A stretch of 64,000 bases of DNA from JACDAN01 sp963802375 (GTDB taxonomy: Bacteria > Actinomycetota > Thermoleophilia > Gaiellales > Gaiellaceae): the NCBI GenBank assembly GCA_963802375.1, contig CAWDIJ010000010.1, forward strand, positions 1,116,001 to 1,180,000, given 5' to 3'. This document shows positions 15,282 through 24,868 of the stretch, one piece after another. The translations under genes and the position numbers were made by a program. How positions within the stretch are numbered: position 1 is the first letter of the stretch; each line of letters opens with the position of its first letter. A model generated the notes under the pieces. It had not been told where the DNA came from. It ran no database searches and saw only the letters and a list, made by a program, of their open reading frames with translations.

Positions 15282-17231
15282 CTACGGCTGAGAGGTCGGG
15301 CGGCCCGCGAGACTCGCCTCGTACTCGCGGAGGTTGAGCGGGTTCGGCGTGATCCGTGGCCGAGTCGGAGGATCGCCGGCCACAGGCTGGTGGCCCGCGA
15401 AGGTGGACTCGAGCACGCCCTCGCCGCCGGTCAACGCCGGCAGCTGCCGCTGCAGGTCGTCCGCCCGCGTGGCGGGCAGGACTGCGGTGACCGTCGATGC
15501 GTCTCCCCGGGGCGACGGCGCCTCGAAGGCGGCGCCGAGCCGCACCAACGCGGGTATCAGCGCTCCGATTGCGGCGGTCGGGACCTCGAGCTCGACCCGG
15601 ACGGTCGGCTCGCAGACCACGGTTCCTGCGGCAGCAAGCGCCTGCATGAGGACGATCGGCGTCAGCTTGCGGAAGTCGGCGGCGGTGCTCAGAGGTCCCC
15701 GCGTGGACTGCGGACCGTCGGGAGAGCTGTAGTTGCTCTCGGTCATCGTCACGACGCAGTCGCGGACCTGCCAGCCGTAGAGCCCCTCCTGCAGCGCCTC
15801 GCGGACGTACTCCCTCATGGCCTGCTCGAAGTTCTCGAGCCGCTTGTAGGTGTAGATCGGGACCCGGCGGTGGTCGACCTGCAGGCGGAACTCGAAGCCC
15901 GATCCGTGGGGCGACGGATCGACCCGCAAACCGATCGTTGCGCGGTACGGGTTCGGCTCGGCGTTGAGGATCTGGACCGCCTGCCCCGTTCGGAGCGGCC
16001 GTTCGACGTAGATCGGCGTCGTCTCGCGGAACTCGACGGCGATGCCGTAGTCGTCCGCGAGCGTCGCCTGGATGACCTCCTTCTGCACCTCGCCGTAGAG
16101 CGAGACGGAGATGTCGTGCCGAACGTCGTCCTGACGGACGTCGATCAGCGGGTCCTGCTCCGCGAGCTGCCCGAGCGCGACGCGGAGGCGGGCGCCGTCC
16201 TCCGGGTCGGTCGGGACGACGACCGATTCCAGCGTCGGCGGCGCGAACTCGCGATGCATCGTGCGAGCCGACCCATCGCCGATCGTGTCGCCGATCCGGA
16301 TACCCGCGAGGCCCCAGAGCTTCGCGATCTGGCCCGCAGTGACCGAGGCAGCCTGTCTCGCGCCGCCGCGGTCGAAGACGTGGATCGCCGTCACCTTCTC
16401 GTCGTTCAGCCGCTCGCGCACGTGGACGGTCCCGGAGAACATGCGGAGGTACGCGATCCTCTCGCCGGACGGGCCTCGCTCGATCTTGAAGACGGTGCCT
16501 GCAGCGGGGCCATCGGCGACGCCGACGCCTGCGGGGAGCAGCTCGGCGATCCCGGCCATGAGCGGTTCGACGCCCTCACCGGTCCGCGCCGAGCCGGCGT
16601 AGACCGGATGTACCTGCACGTGCTCCATCTGCGACGCGAGCGCTTCCCGCAGCCGGCTGTACGGGACACCTTCGCCCTCGACGTACGCGGCCAGAAGCAG
16701 CTCGTCCCGCTCGGCGAGCACCTCGGTCAGCCTCGCCCGGAACGCGACATCGTCATCTCCCATCCGGATGACCGCCGGCGTCAGTCGATCTGAGATCTCC
16801 CTCAGCACACGATCGGGATCGGCCCCGGCGCGGTCGGTCTTGTTCACGAAGATCAGCGTCGGAACCTTCATCCGCTGCAGCGCACGCATCAGCAGGGGCG
16901 TCTGCGACTGCACCCCCTCCACGGCGGAGATCACGAGCACCACGCCGTCCAGGACGTCCAGCACGCGGTCGACCTCGGCGATGAAGTCAGGGTGGCCGGG
17001 CGTGTCGATCAGGTTGACCGTGACGTCGTCGATCGCGAACGACACGACGGCGGATCTGATCGTGATCCCGCGCTGCTGTTCCAGCGCGAGCGAATCGGTC
17101 TGCGTTGTCCCGTCATCGACGCTTCCGGGCTCGTCGATGACGCCGGCGGCGTAGAGCAGCCGCTCCGTGAGCGTTGTCTTACCGGCGTCTACATGCGCCA
17201 GGATTCCCAAGTTGAGCGTTCGTTCCAGCAA
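15282..17231 (-). CDS. TetM/OtrA-like ribosome-protection GTPase
   Basis: A 649-residue EF-G-family GTPase. G1 is AHVDAGKTT, G3 DTPGH and G4 NKTD; the start (LGILAHVDAGKTTLTERLLY) and SVDDGTTQTDSLALEQQRGI match the tetracycline-resistance ribosome-protection branch (TetM, TetO, OtrA) and not EF-G proper. Domains IV and V follow. Such proteins remove tetracycline from the 30S A site. The start is TTG with GGAGG upstream. Nothing mobile is adjacent and base composition matches the neighbours, so it looks like a resident chromosomal gene; actual resistance is not shown. Confidence 0.85.
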   Translation of the reverse strand: MLERTLNLGILAHVDAGKTTLTERLLYAAGVIDEPGSVDDGTTQTDSLALEQQRGITIRSAVVSFAIDDVTVNLIDTPGHPDFIAEVDRVLDVLDGVVLVISAVEGVQSQTPLLMRALQRMKVPTLIFVNKTDRAGADPDRVLREISDRLTPAVIRMGDDDVAFRARLTEVLAERDELLLAAYVEGEGVPYSRLREALASQMEHVQVHPVYAGSARTGEGVEPLMAGIAELLPAGVGVADGPAAGTVFKIERGPSGERIAYLRMFSGTVHVRERLNDEKVTAIHVFDRGGARQAASVTAGQIAKLWGLAGIRIGDTIGDGSARTMHREFAPPTLESVVVPTDPEDGARLRVALGQLAEQDPLIDVRQDDVRHDISVSLYGEVQKEVIQATLADDYGIAVEFRETTPIYVERPLRTGQAVQILNAEPNPYRATIGLRVDPSPHGSGFEFRLQVDHRRVPIYTYKRLENFEQAMREYVREALQEGLYGWQVRDCVVTMTESNYSSPDGPQSTRGPLSTAADFRKLTPIVLMQALAAAGTVVCEPTVRVELEVPTAAIGALIPALVRLGAAFEAPSPRGDASTVTAVLPATRADDLQRQLPALTGGEGVLESTFAGHQPVAGDPPTRPRITPNPLNLREYEASLAGRPTSQP

Positions 17232-17332
17232 GCCTCATACCCTCCGAATAGGTCGAAAAGCCCTTCGCGATGGACATGAGTGCTGGACGCATGGCTGCTC
17301 CTTGGTCGGCGCCGGTGCTAGGAGTGAAGCAT

Positions 17333-17902
17333 ATGGAACTCGATGCCAGAACGATGGTCCTCGTCGAGGGAGTCAGCGACCGACACGCGGTCGAGGCGCT
17401 CGCCGAGCGGCATGGACGCGACCTCGAAGCAGAAGGAGTTGCCGTCGTGGCGATGGGAGGCGCCCAGGCGATCGGGCGCTTCCTCGAGCTGTACGGCCCC
17501 CGCGGCCAGGAACTCAAGCTGGCGGGCCTCTGCGACGTCCAGGAGGAAGACGAGTTCAGGCGCGGTCTCGAGCACGCGGGCCTGGGCTCGAACCTCACCC
17601 GCGGTGACATGGAGCAGCTGGGGTTCTTCGTCTGCGTCGTCGACCTCGAGGATGAGCTGATCCGCGCCCACGGGGCCGCGTCCGTCGAACGGATCGCCGA
17701 GGCGCACGGTGACCTGCAGGCCTTTCGCACGCTCCAGAGGCAACCGGCGTGGAACGGCCGGCCGGTCGAGGACCAGCTGCGCCGCTGGCTGGGGAGCGGC
17801 GGCCGCCGCAAGCTCCGCTATGCGGAGTACCTCGTCGACAGCTTGGCTCTCGAGGACATGCCCCGGCCGCTCACGGGTGTCCTGGATGCAGCTTTCGGCT
17901 AG
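17333..17902 (+). CDS. TOPRIM-domain protein (OLD-nuclease-like)
   Basis: A 189-residue protein built around one TOPRIM fold: the glutamate motif LVEGVSDRHAVEALAER near the N-terminus, a Rossmann-like VVAMGGAQAIGRFLELYG, and an acidic motif CVVDLEDELIRA. The pattern matches the TOPRIM domain of OLD-family nucleases, but the ATPase part is missing. ATG 17333 is preferred because GGAG lies eight bases upstream. It is convergent with the L,D-transpeptidase and overlaps its stop by four bases. The substrate is unknown. Confidence 0.7.
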   Translation: MELDARTMVLVEGVSDRHAVEALAERHGRDLEAEGVAVVAMGGAQAIGRFLELYGPRGQELKLAGLCDVQEEDEFRRGLEHAGLGSNLTRGDMEQLGFFVCVVDLEDELIRAHGAASVERIAEAHGDLQAFRTLQRQPAWNGRPVEDQLRRWLGSGGRRKLRYAEYLVDSLALEDMPRPLTGVLDAAFG

Positions 17903-18855
17903 GCCGAGACGATCATCACCGGCGTCCCGACGTTCACCTGGCTGAAGAGCGCCTCCGCCTCCGGGACGCGCATGCGGATGCAGCCGTGGGAGGCCGAGTA
18001 GCCGATCGACGCCGCATCCGGCGTCCCGTGGATGCCGACGAGCGGCGCCGTCAGACCCATCCAGCGGGTACCGAGCGGGTTTCCGGGCCCGGGCGGCACC
18101 GGCTTCTTCCCCTTCGCCCACTCCGAGTCGGGCGGCGGGATCCACCAGGGGTTCATCTGCTTGGTCGCGATCGAGTAGTTCCCGAGCGGCGTCGGGTACT
18201 CGGAGCTGCCGGTGGCGATCCCGAAGGTTCGAATCTTCGCCGGCCCTTCGAAGAGCGCGAGCTGCTTCGACTCGCGGAAGATGATCACGACCGGCCCGTA
18301 GTTCTCCGGGGTGACCTCCGGCTCGATGGTGCTGACGATCAGCTCGATCGGCCTGCGCCTATTCGTGGTGCGAAGGGCGCGCGTGATCGCCTTCGCCATC
18401 CCCTCCTTCTCGACGACGAGGCCCGCCTTCGCCTCCGTGAACACCGGGCGTCCCCCAGAGGCGCCGACGACCTGGGTATTCACGGCGTCGTACGAGAAGA
18501 GCCGGTCGAGGCGGTTGACGTAGCGGCGGATCCGCGGGGCCGCGGAGGACACCCGAACGCGGACGCGCGCGTTCGGCGGTGCGCCGAGCGCGCGGGAGAC
18601 GGCGTTGTCGATGCCGGCGCTCGCGCCCAGGTAGCGAGGGCTGATCCGCCAGCGCTTGTCGCGGAACTGGAGGCTGAGCGGGCGGCCGAATGCGGCCTCG
18701 ACGCGTGTCCTCGCCGCCTCGGACATCTTGCCGCCGACAGGCACACCGCCGATTGTCACGCCCGGGGCAATGACCACGGGCTTGCGCGCGGCGTCGGGCG
18801 CGGCGACTCCGAGGCTGACTGCTGCGACGAACATGACGGCGAGCAGGAGTTTCAC
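17899..18855 (-). CDS. Secreted L,D-transpeptidase (YkuD family)
   Basis: A 318-residue protein with a signal peptide (MKLLLAVMFVAAVSLGVAA). The C-terminal half is a YkuD domain (about 190-317) with the catalytic motif IGYSASHGCIRM (Cys nucleophile, His) and the upstream HGTPD histidine. The N-terminal half resembles a peptidoglycan-binding/VanW-like region (PVVIAPGVTIGGVPVGG). It should form 3-3 cross-links or attach proteins to peptidoglycan outside the membrane. Confidence 0.9.
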   Translation of the reverse strand: MKLLLAVMFVAAVSLGVAAPDAARKPVVIAPGVTIGGVPVGGKMSEAARTRVEAAFGRPLSLQFRDKRWRISPRYLGASAGIDNAVSRALGAPPNARVRVRVSSAAPRIRRYVNRLDRLFSYDAVNTQVVGASGGRPVFTEAKAGLVVEKEGMAKAITRALRTTNRRRPIELIVSTIEPEVTPENYGPVVIIFRESKQLALFEGPAKIRTFGIATGSSEYPTPLGNYSIATKQMNPWWIPPPDSEWAKGKKPVPPGPGNPLGTRWMGLTAPLVGIHGTPDAASIGYSASHGCIRMRVPEAEALFSQVNVGTPVMIVSA

Positions 18856-18909
18856 GCCGTCAAACGATACGCCAGACGGCGGAGAAACGTTCCTATTTCG
18901 TCGCGATCC

Positions 18910-19824
18910 TTACGACTCCTTCACCCAATCGCGGGTCAGGTACAGCCAGAACGCGAGCCCGGCGTAGGGGCCGTAGCGCCGGAAACGACGCTCGATCGTC
19001 CGGTCGCTCACCTTCCGCCCGCCGTTGAGCCTGGCATAGGTCGGCCGAGTCCAGGAGTCGAGGATCAGGCGTGAGTGGCGGCCGATCAACATCATGATGT
19101 GGGCCGCGGCGTAGGGCCCAACCCCGGGCAGATCGAGCAGCTGCTTCGCGAGGTCGTCGTCCGGAAGCTCTGTCGGCGTGGTGGTCGCGAGCGCCTCCAG
19201 GTCGAGGGAGCCGTCGGCGACGGACTCCGCGAGGGCATGGAGGTACGCGCCGCGGTAGCCCGCCCGTGCGACGTCGCGGTAGAACGCGTCGGGTGCGGCG
19301 GCCATCGACACGGGCGTCGGGAAGGCGCGCCCGTGGCGGCCGGCCGACGGCTCGCCGAGGTTCTCCACCAGCCCGGTGACCATGCGAACGGTCGCCGACC
19401 ACGTGGTGTTCGTCGTGCAGATCGTCTTCACGACGTCCTCGAAGACGGTGGCTCCGCGCGCCATCCGGCCCGCGCCGACCGCGATCCAGGCGAGCTCAGG
19501 GTCGGTCGTCGCGACCTCGTAGAGCGGTGAGAGGTCCTCGTCGAGGTTGAGGATGCGGCGGACCGACTGGCGGAGCCCCTCGCGCGTGCGTGCGCCGAGC
19601 GGCGGGCCGAAGACGTCGACCTTGGCCTTGCCCTGGCGGCCCCGGCGGATCCGGACCGTTCGCGGCTTCGCTCCGGCGACGGGGAGAGTGACGGTCATCA
19701 CCTCGGCGTCCTCGTCCAGGTCTGCCGGCGGCAGCGACGCGACGCCGTGCGAGACGATCGTCCGCCACAGGTCGACCGGCTCGCCGGATGGGCCGCGCAG
19801 TGCGATCTCCATGGAGGTCGCCAT
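18910..19824 (-). CDS. HhH-GPD DNA glycosylase (AlkA/OGG-like)
   Basis: A 304-residue base-excision repair glycosylase. The helix-hairpin-helix reads LLDLPGVGPYAAAHIMMLIG and the catalytic Asp lies about 20 residues later in RLILDSWTRP. The N-terminal ~100 residues match the beta-domain of 3-methyladenine glycosylases. No Lys replaces the residue needed for lyase activity, so a monofunctional enzyme removing alkylated bases is likely. MEIALRG four codons in is a possible alternative start. It is divergent from hyuA. Confidence 0.83.
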   Translation of the reverse strand: MATSMEIALRGPSGEPVDLWRTIVSHGVASLPPADLDEDAEVMTVTLPVAGAKPRTVRIRRGRQGKAKVDVFGPPLGARTREGLRQSVRRILNLDEDLSPLYEVATTDPELAWIAVGAGRMARGATVFEDVVKTICTTNTTWSATVRMVTGLVENLGEPSAGRHGRAFPTPVSMAAAPDAFYRDVARAGYRGAYLHALAESVADGSLDLEALATTTPTELPDDDLAKQLLDLPGVGPYAAAHIMMLIGRHSRLILDSWTRPTYARLNGGRKVSDRTIERRFRRYGPYAGLAFWLYLTRDWVKES

Positions 19825-19851
19825 GGCGCGAGACTAGATGCCGGGCGACGG

Positions 19852-21588
19852 ATGGCAGTCCTGGGCGTGGATGTCGGCGGCACGTTCACCGACGCGGTGC
19901 TGATCGCGGACGGCGAGCTCCGGACCGCGAAGGTGCGGACCGCGGAACGGCAGGAGGAGTCGGTGCTCGCCGCTGCGGCGGCGGTCGGCGCCGGAGAGCC
20001 CGAGCGCTTCACGCACGGGACGACCGTTGCCACCAACGCACTGCTGGAGCGCAAGGGCGCGCGGACGGCGTTCGTGGCAACCGCCGGGTTCGAGCACCTC
20101 TTGCACCTGCGGCGGCAGGACCGAGCACACCTCTATCGCCTCTGCGAGGCGCATCCCGAGCCTCTCGTCCCCCTCGAACGCTGCCACGGCGTGCGCGAGC
20201 GGATCGGGCCGGACGGCGTCCTCGAGCCGCTCGACCTCGACTCGCTCGCCGAGCTGGACGCCGAGGCAGTGGCCGTCTGCCTGCTCTTCTCGTTCCGCGA
20301 TCCGCGGCACGAGCGCGCCGTGGCCGCCGAGATCGCACGCCGGCTCCCGGCGGCTCACGTCGTCGCCTCCCACCAGGTCTCACCCGAGTTCCGCGAGTAC
20401 GAGCGGGCGTCCACGACTGCTGCGGATGCGTACCTCGGCCCTCGGCTCGGGAGCTATCTGCGCGCTCTCGGCAACCGCTGCGGCGAGGCTGGTCTTCCGC
20501 AGCCGCTCGTGATGCGCTCGTCGGGCGGCGTCGCCTCGCTGGACGAGGCTGCTGCGCATGCTTCCTGGGCACTGCTGTCGGGGCCGGCGGGCGGCGTGGT
20601 GGGCGCGGCGCGGATCGCGGAGCTGGCCGGTTTCCCGGACGCGATCGCCTTCGACATGGGCGGCACCTCCACCGACGTCTGCCTGATCTCGGGCGGCCGG
20701 GCGGAAAGGTCGGCGGAGCGCACCGTCGCCGGCTTTCCGATTCGGCTCCCGAGCGTCGACGTCCACACGGTCGGTGCCGGCGGGGGGTCGATCGCTTGGG
20801 TGGACGCGGGCGGCGCGCTGCGGGTCGGGCCCGAGAGCGCGGGGGCCGTGCCCGGGCCCGCCTGCTACGGCTCGGGCGGGCTCCGGCCGACCGTCACCGA
20901 TGCGAACCTGCTCCTCGGTCGGATCCCTCCGCGGCTGGCCGACGGCCTCGAGCCGGACCGTGCTGCGGCGGAGCGGGCATTCGAGGGCCTCGACCCTGCA
21001 GGCGTCGTGGAGGTCGTGAACGCCGAGATGCTGCGAGCTCTTCGGGTCGTCTCCGTCGAGCGAGGGCGAGATCCGCGCGGCCTGGCCCTCGTGGCGTTCG
21101 GCGGCGCGGGGCCGCTGCATGCGTGCGACCTCGCCGACGGTCTGGGGATCACCACGGTGCTCGTGCCCGAGGCGGCAGGGGTGCTCTCGGCGCTCGGGCT
21201 CGCCGTCGGCGACGAGCGGCGCGACCACGTTCGGAGCGAGGTTCGGCCGCTCGACGACGTGCGCGATCTCCCGGCGGAGGGAGAGGCTGACCTCCGCTAC
21301 CGCGGCCAGTCCTTCGAGCTTGCCGTGCCGCTCGGCGCCGGCCTCGCGGACCGGTTCCACGCGCTGCACGAAGAGCGGTACGGCTACGCGGATCGCGAGA
21401 GACCGCTCGAATTGGTGGCCGTGCGCACCGCGGAGACCCGCCCCGGGCCACCACTCGTCCTCCCCGTCACCCCGCGCGAGACGGTCGCCGGGCCGGCGAC
21501 CGTCGAGCTCGACGGCGCCACGTGCTGGGTTCCCCCCGGGTGGGTGGGGGCTAGGGATGGTGGCATCTGGAGGCTCGCGAAGGAGTGA
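19852..21588 (+). CDS. hyuA: Hydantoinase/oxoprolinase subunit A
   Basis: A 578-residue ATP-dependent hydantoinase/oxoprolinase A-type subunit. The N-terminal actin-like fold begins MAVLGVDVGGTFTDAVL; FTHGTTVATNALLERKG and FDMGGTSTDVCLI mark the two nucleotide-binding parts. With HyuB it would open a cyclic amide (N-methylhydantoin, 5-oxoproline or a relative) at the cost of ATP. It is shorter than many family members (about 650-700), mostly through a compact C-terminus. HyuB starts seven bases later, so the two form an operon. Confidence 0.87.
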   Translation: MAVLGVDVGGTFTDAVLIADGELRTAKVRTAERQEESVLAAAAAVGAGEPERFTHGTTVATNALLERKGARTAFVATAGFEHLLHLRRQDRAHLYRLCEAHPEPLVPLERCHGVRERIGPDGVLEPLDLDSLAELDAEAVAVCLLFSFRDPRHERAVAAEIARRLPAAHVVASHQVSPEFREYERASTTAADAYLGPRLGSYLRALGNRCGEAGLPQPLVMRSSGGVASLDEAAAHASWALLSGPAGGVVGAARIAELAGFPDAIAFDMGGTSTDVCLISGGRAERSAERTVAGFPIRLPSVDVHTVGAGGGSIAWVDAGGALRVGPESAGAVPGPACYGSGGLRPTVTDANLLLGRIPPRLADGLEPDRAAAERAFEGLDPAGVVEVVNAEMLRALRVVSVERGRDPRGLALVAFGGAGPLHACDLADGLGITTVLVPEAAGVLSALGLAVGDERRDHVRSEVRPLDDVRDLPAEGEADLRYRGQSFELAVPLGAGLADRFHALHEERYGYADRERPLELVAVRTAETRPGPPLVLPVTPRETVAGPATVELDGATCWVPPGWVGARDGGIWRLAKE

Positions 21589-21595
21589 CGAAAGG

Positions 21596-23074
21596 GTGAA
21601 CATTCAGCTCCAAGTTCTCGGACACGCGCTCCGGGGGATCGCCGAAGAGATGGGCGCGGCGCTGATCCGGTCGGCGTTCTCCGCAAACATCAAGGAACGG
21701 CGCGACTGCTCCACCGCCCTGTTCGACGAGCGGGGCCGCATGGTGGCGCAGGCGGAGCACATCCCGGTCCACCTCGGCGCGATGCCCGACGCGGTCGCGG
21801 CGGTCATGGGGCACGACCCGGCCCGGAGCGACGTGTTCATCCTCAACGACCCGTTCGCCGGCGGCACGCACCTGCCCGACATCACGCTCGTCTCGCGAAC
21901 GGACGTCGGGTTCGCCGTCACGCGCGCGCACCACGCAGACGTCGGCGGAATCGAGCCCGGCAGCATGCCCGCCGCATCGCGGACGCTCGAGCAGGAAGGC
22001 GTCGTGATCCCGCCGACGCGGCTCGGCGCCGAGACGCTCGACGAGCTCACCACCCGGATGCGAAACCCGGAGGAGCGGAGGGGCGACTTCCGCGCCCAGC
22101 TCGCGGCTCATCGTCTGGCCGACGAACGGATTGCGGAGCTTTGCGCGCGGCGGGGCGCGGACGGCGTCCGCGCCGCGATGGACGAGCTCCTCGCCTACTC
22201 CGAGCGCATCGTCCGCGCGGGAATCGCTCGACTCCCAGACGGCCGCTACGAGGCGAGCGACGTGCTCGAGGCGCCCGAGGGAACGCTCACGATCCGCGCA
22301 GCGGTCACGGTTTCCGGCGACGAGCTCGAGGTCGACTTCGCCGGCACGGACCCACAGCACGACGGAAACCTCAACTGCCCGATCTCCGTCACGCGCTCGG
22401 CGGCGTACTTCGTCGTGCGCTGCCTGACTGGGCCGGACGTGCCCGCCTCGGCCGGTGCCTTCTCGCCCGTCCAGGTCGCGGCGCCGCCGGGGTCGCTCGT
22501 CAATGCCCAACCGGGAGCCGCGGTCGCGGGCGGCAACGTCGAGACCTCGTGCCGGATCGTCGACGTGCTCTTCGCCGCGCTGGGCCAGGCCGTTCCGGTA
22601 CCGGCCCAGGGTCAAGGGACGATGAACAACCTCACGCTGGGAAACGACCGGTTCACGTACTACGAGACGATCGGCGGCGGCCAGGGGGCATGTCCGGACG
22701 GCGAAGGCCCGAGCGGCGTTCACGTGACGATGTCCAACACGCTGACGACGCCCACGGAGGCACTCGAGCTCGCGTACCCGCTGCGAGTCCGGCGGCACGA
22801 GCTCCGGCTCGGCTCGGGAGGCCGGGGACGGCACCACGGCGGCGACGGCGTCGTTCGCGAGCTGGAGGCACTCGAGTCCTGCCGCGCCTCGATCCTCTCC
22901 GAGCGGCGCGCGAACGCACCAGCCGGAGCCGAAGGCGGCGGCGCCGCGAAACCGGGCCGCAACCTCCTGAACGGCCAGGAGCTGCCGGCCAAGGCGACCG
23001 TCGAACTCGAGCCCGGAGACGTCCTCCGGATCGAGACGCCCGGCGGAGGCGGTTGGGGGCGCCCCGCCGAGTAG
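21596..23074 (+). CDS. hyuB: Hydantoinase/oxoprolinase subunit B
   Basis: A 492-residue hydantoinase B-family protein. Landmarks are IRSAFSANIKERRDCSTALFD, HIPVHLGAMPDAV, NDPFAGGTHLPDITL and NLNCPISVT. The start is GTG at 21596 after GGAGTGACGAAAGG. It is the second half of the heterodimeric ATP-dependent amidohydrolase with the gene before it. The actual substrate cannot be told from sequence. Confidence 0.87.
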   Translation: MNIQLQVLGHALRGIAEEMGAALIRSAFSANIKERRDCSTALFDERGRMVAQAEHIPVHLGAMPDAVAAVMGHDPARSDVFILNDPFAGGTHLPDITLVSRTDVGFAVTRAHHADVGGIEPGSMPAASRTLEQEGVVIPPTRLGAETLDELTTRMRNPEERRGDFRAQLAAHRLADERIAELCARRGADGVRAAMDELLAYSERIVRAGIARLPDGRYEASDVLEAPEGTLTIRAAVTVSGDELEVDFAGTDPQHDGNLNCPISVTRSAAYFVVRCLTGPDVPASAGAFSPVQVAAPPGSLVNAQPGAAVAGGNVETSCRIVDVLFAALGQAVPVPAQGQGTMNNLTLGNDRFTYYETIGGGQGACPDGEGPSGVHVTMSNTLTTPTEALELAYPLRVRRHELRLGSGGRGRHHGGDGVVRELEALESCRASILSERRANAPAGAEGGGAAKPGRNLLNGQELPAKATVELEPGDVLRIETPGGGGWGRPAE

Positions 23075-23129
23075 CCCGATCGGAAATCCTGGTGGAGCGG
23101 CGGCCACGCCTGTGACTAGTCTCAACGGC

Positions 23130-24101
23130 ATGGCCGTCGTCGAGGCACTCGACCTCCACCGCACCTACCGCACGTCGACCGGGACCATCCGCCGCAAGTG
23201 GATGGACGTCGAGGCGGTCCGCGGCGTCAGCTTCGCGATCGAGAAGGGCGAGCTCTTCGGGCTGCTGGGACCGAACGGCGCCGGAAAGACGACGACGATC
23301 AAGATGCTGATCACGCTGCTGATCCCGACGTCGGGAACCGCGAGCGTGCTCGGCTACGACGTCGTCAAGGACGCGCGCGAGGTGCGCAAGCGCATCGGCT
23401 ACGTCTTCGGCGGGGAGCGCGGCGTCTACGAGCGGCTCTCCGGCTACGACAACCTCCGCTACTTCGCCGAGCTCTACGGCGTGCCGCCGAAGGAGCAGAA
23501 GCAGCGGATCGAGAGCCTGCTCGAGCTCGTCGGCCTCACGGGCCGAGAGCAGGAGCGCACCGAGGGCTACTCGCGCGGGATGAAGCAGCGGCTGCACGTC
23601 GCCCGAGGGCTCCTCCACGATCCGCCGGTCGTCTTCCTGGACGAGCCGACGATCGGGCTCGATCCCGTCGGCGCGCGCGAGCTGCGCGCCACCATCGCCT
23701 CGCTCGTCGACGCCGGCAAGACCGTGCTGCTGACGACGCACTACATGTTCGAGGCAGACGCGCTCTGCGACCGGATCGCCGTCATCAACAAGGGCGAGAT
23801 CGTCGCGCACGGGACGCCGGCGCAGCTGAAGCAGAACGTCGCCGAGGGAGCGGTCGTCGAGGTGGAGATCTTCGGGATCCCCGAGGGGACCGTCGACCGG
23901 GTCCGGGAGCTCCCCGGCGTAAGCGCGGTCTCGGTCGAGGAGCGTGAGCAGGCGCAGGTGTTGATCGTCCAGACGCCGGCCGACCTCGAGCTCACGCACG
24001 CGATCCTCGGACGGCTGAACGGCGCCAACGTCGGCCGGGTGTCCAGGCGCGAGCCGACACTCGAGGACGCGTACGTCGCGCTCGTCTCCTCGGACGAGTG
24101 A
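23130..24101 (+). CDS. ABC-2 exporter ATP-binding protein
   Basis: A 323-residue nucleotide-binding subunit. Walker A is GPNGAGKTTT (about 47-56), the signature loop is YSRGMKQRL, Walker B is VVFLDEPTIGLDP, and the switch histidine is in LLTTHYMFEADAL. The ~90-residue C-terminal extension after HGTPAQLK is typical of DrrA/NatA-type ATPases. A GTG six codons earlier (23112) is possible, but ATG 23130 is preferred because TAGTCT seven bases upstream could be a -10 box of a leaderless mRNA. It is the only ATPase for six permease genes that follow with 4-base overlaps. Confidence 0.92.
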   Translation: MAVVEALDLHRTYRTSTGTIRRKWMDVEAVRGVSFAIEKGELFGLLGPNGAGKTTTIKMLITLLIPTSGTASVLGYDVVKDAREVRKRIGYVFGGERGVYERLSGYDNLRYFAELYGVPPKEQKQRIESLLELVGLTGREQERTEGYSRGMKQRLHVARGLLHDPPVVFLDEPTIGLDPVGARELRATIASLVDAGKTVLLTTHYMFEADALCDRIAVINKGEIVAHGTPAQLKQNVAEGAVVEVEIFGIPEGTVDRVRELPGVSAVSVEEREQAQVLIVQTPADLELTHAILGRLNGANVGRVSRREPTLEDAYVALVSSDE

Positions 24102-24868
24102 AAATTTTCAGGCTCCTCGCCTTCGGCTGGTTCTTCCAGTTCAAGGCGATCGCCCGCTCGCCCTTCGAGGGCCTCTTCCAGATCATCTGGCCGCTCTTCT
24201 TCGCGACGGTGGCGTTCCTCATGTTCCGCGCCGGTACTGACCCGAAGACGCTGCTGTACGCGTCCCTCGGCGCGGCGGTGATGGGCATGTGGTCGGCCAC
24301 GAGCACGACGGCCGGCGGCGCGATGCAGCGGGAGCGCTGGCACGGGACGCTCGAGGCGCTCGTCGCCTCGCCGCCGCACTTTTCGCTCATCCTGCTCCCG
24401 ATCACGCTCGCGATGAGCACGATCGGGATCTACTGCCTCGTGGCGACGCTCGCCTTCGGGCGCTTCGTCTTCGGCATCGACCTGACCGTCGAGCACTGGG
24501 TCGCGTTCGCGTTCTCGATCGTCGGAACCGTGCTCTCCTTCGGCGCGCTCGGCTTCCTGTTCGCGGTCTCGTTCGTCCGCTTCCGCGCCGCCTGGGCGCT
24601 GGGCAACCTCTTCGAGTACCCGGTCTGGCTGATCGGCGGCTTCCTCGTCCCGCTCGTGCTGCTGCCCGAGTGGGTGCGCCCGATCTCCTGGCTGCTCGCG
24701 CCGACCTGGGGGATGAACGCGATCCGCGAGTCGGCGCTCGGCGGCACTCCCTGGCCCGACCTCGCGCTCTGCCTCGCCCTCGGCGCGGTGTACCTCGCGG
24801 TAGGAATCCTGGCGCTGGAGCGCGTCCTCGGCGCGGCCCGCAAGCGCGCAACGCTCTCGCTGACATGA
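24098..24868 (+). CDS. ABC-2 permease, type A, copy 1
   Basis: A 256-residue integral membrane protein with about six hydrophobic segments. It opens MKIFRLLAFGWFFQFKAIAR and has MQRERWHGTLEALVASP after the second segment, then LAPTWGMNAIRES near the end. It belongs with 25647 and 27199 to one paralogue set (all 256 residues). The GTG start overlaps the ATPase TGA (GTGA). Confidence 0.85.
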   Translation: MKIFRLLAFGWFFQFKAIARSPFEGLFQIIWPLFFATVAFLMFRAGTDPKTLLYASLGAAVMGMWSATSTTAGGAMQRERWHGTLEALVASPPHFSLILLPITLAMSTIGIYCLVATLAFGRFVFGIDLTVEHWVAFAFSIVGTVLSFGALGFLFAVSFVRFRAAWALGNLFEYPVWLIGGFLVPLVLLPEWVRPISWLLAPTWGMNAIRESALGGTPWPDLALCLALGAVYLAVGILALERVLGAARKRATLSLT

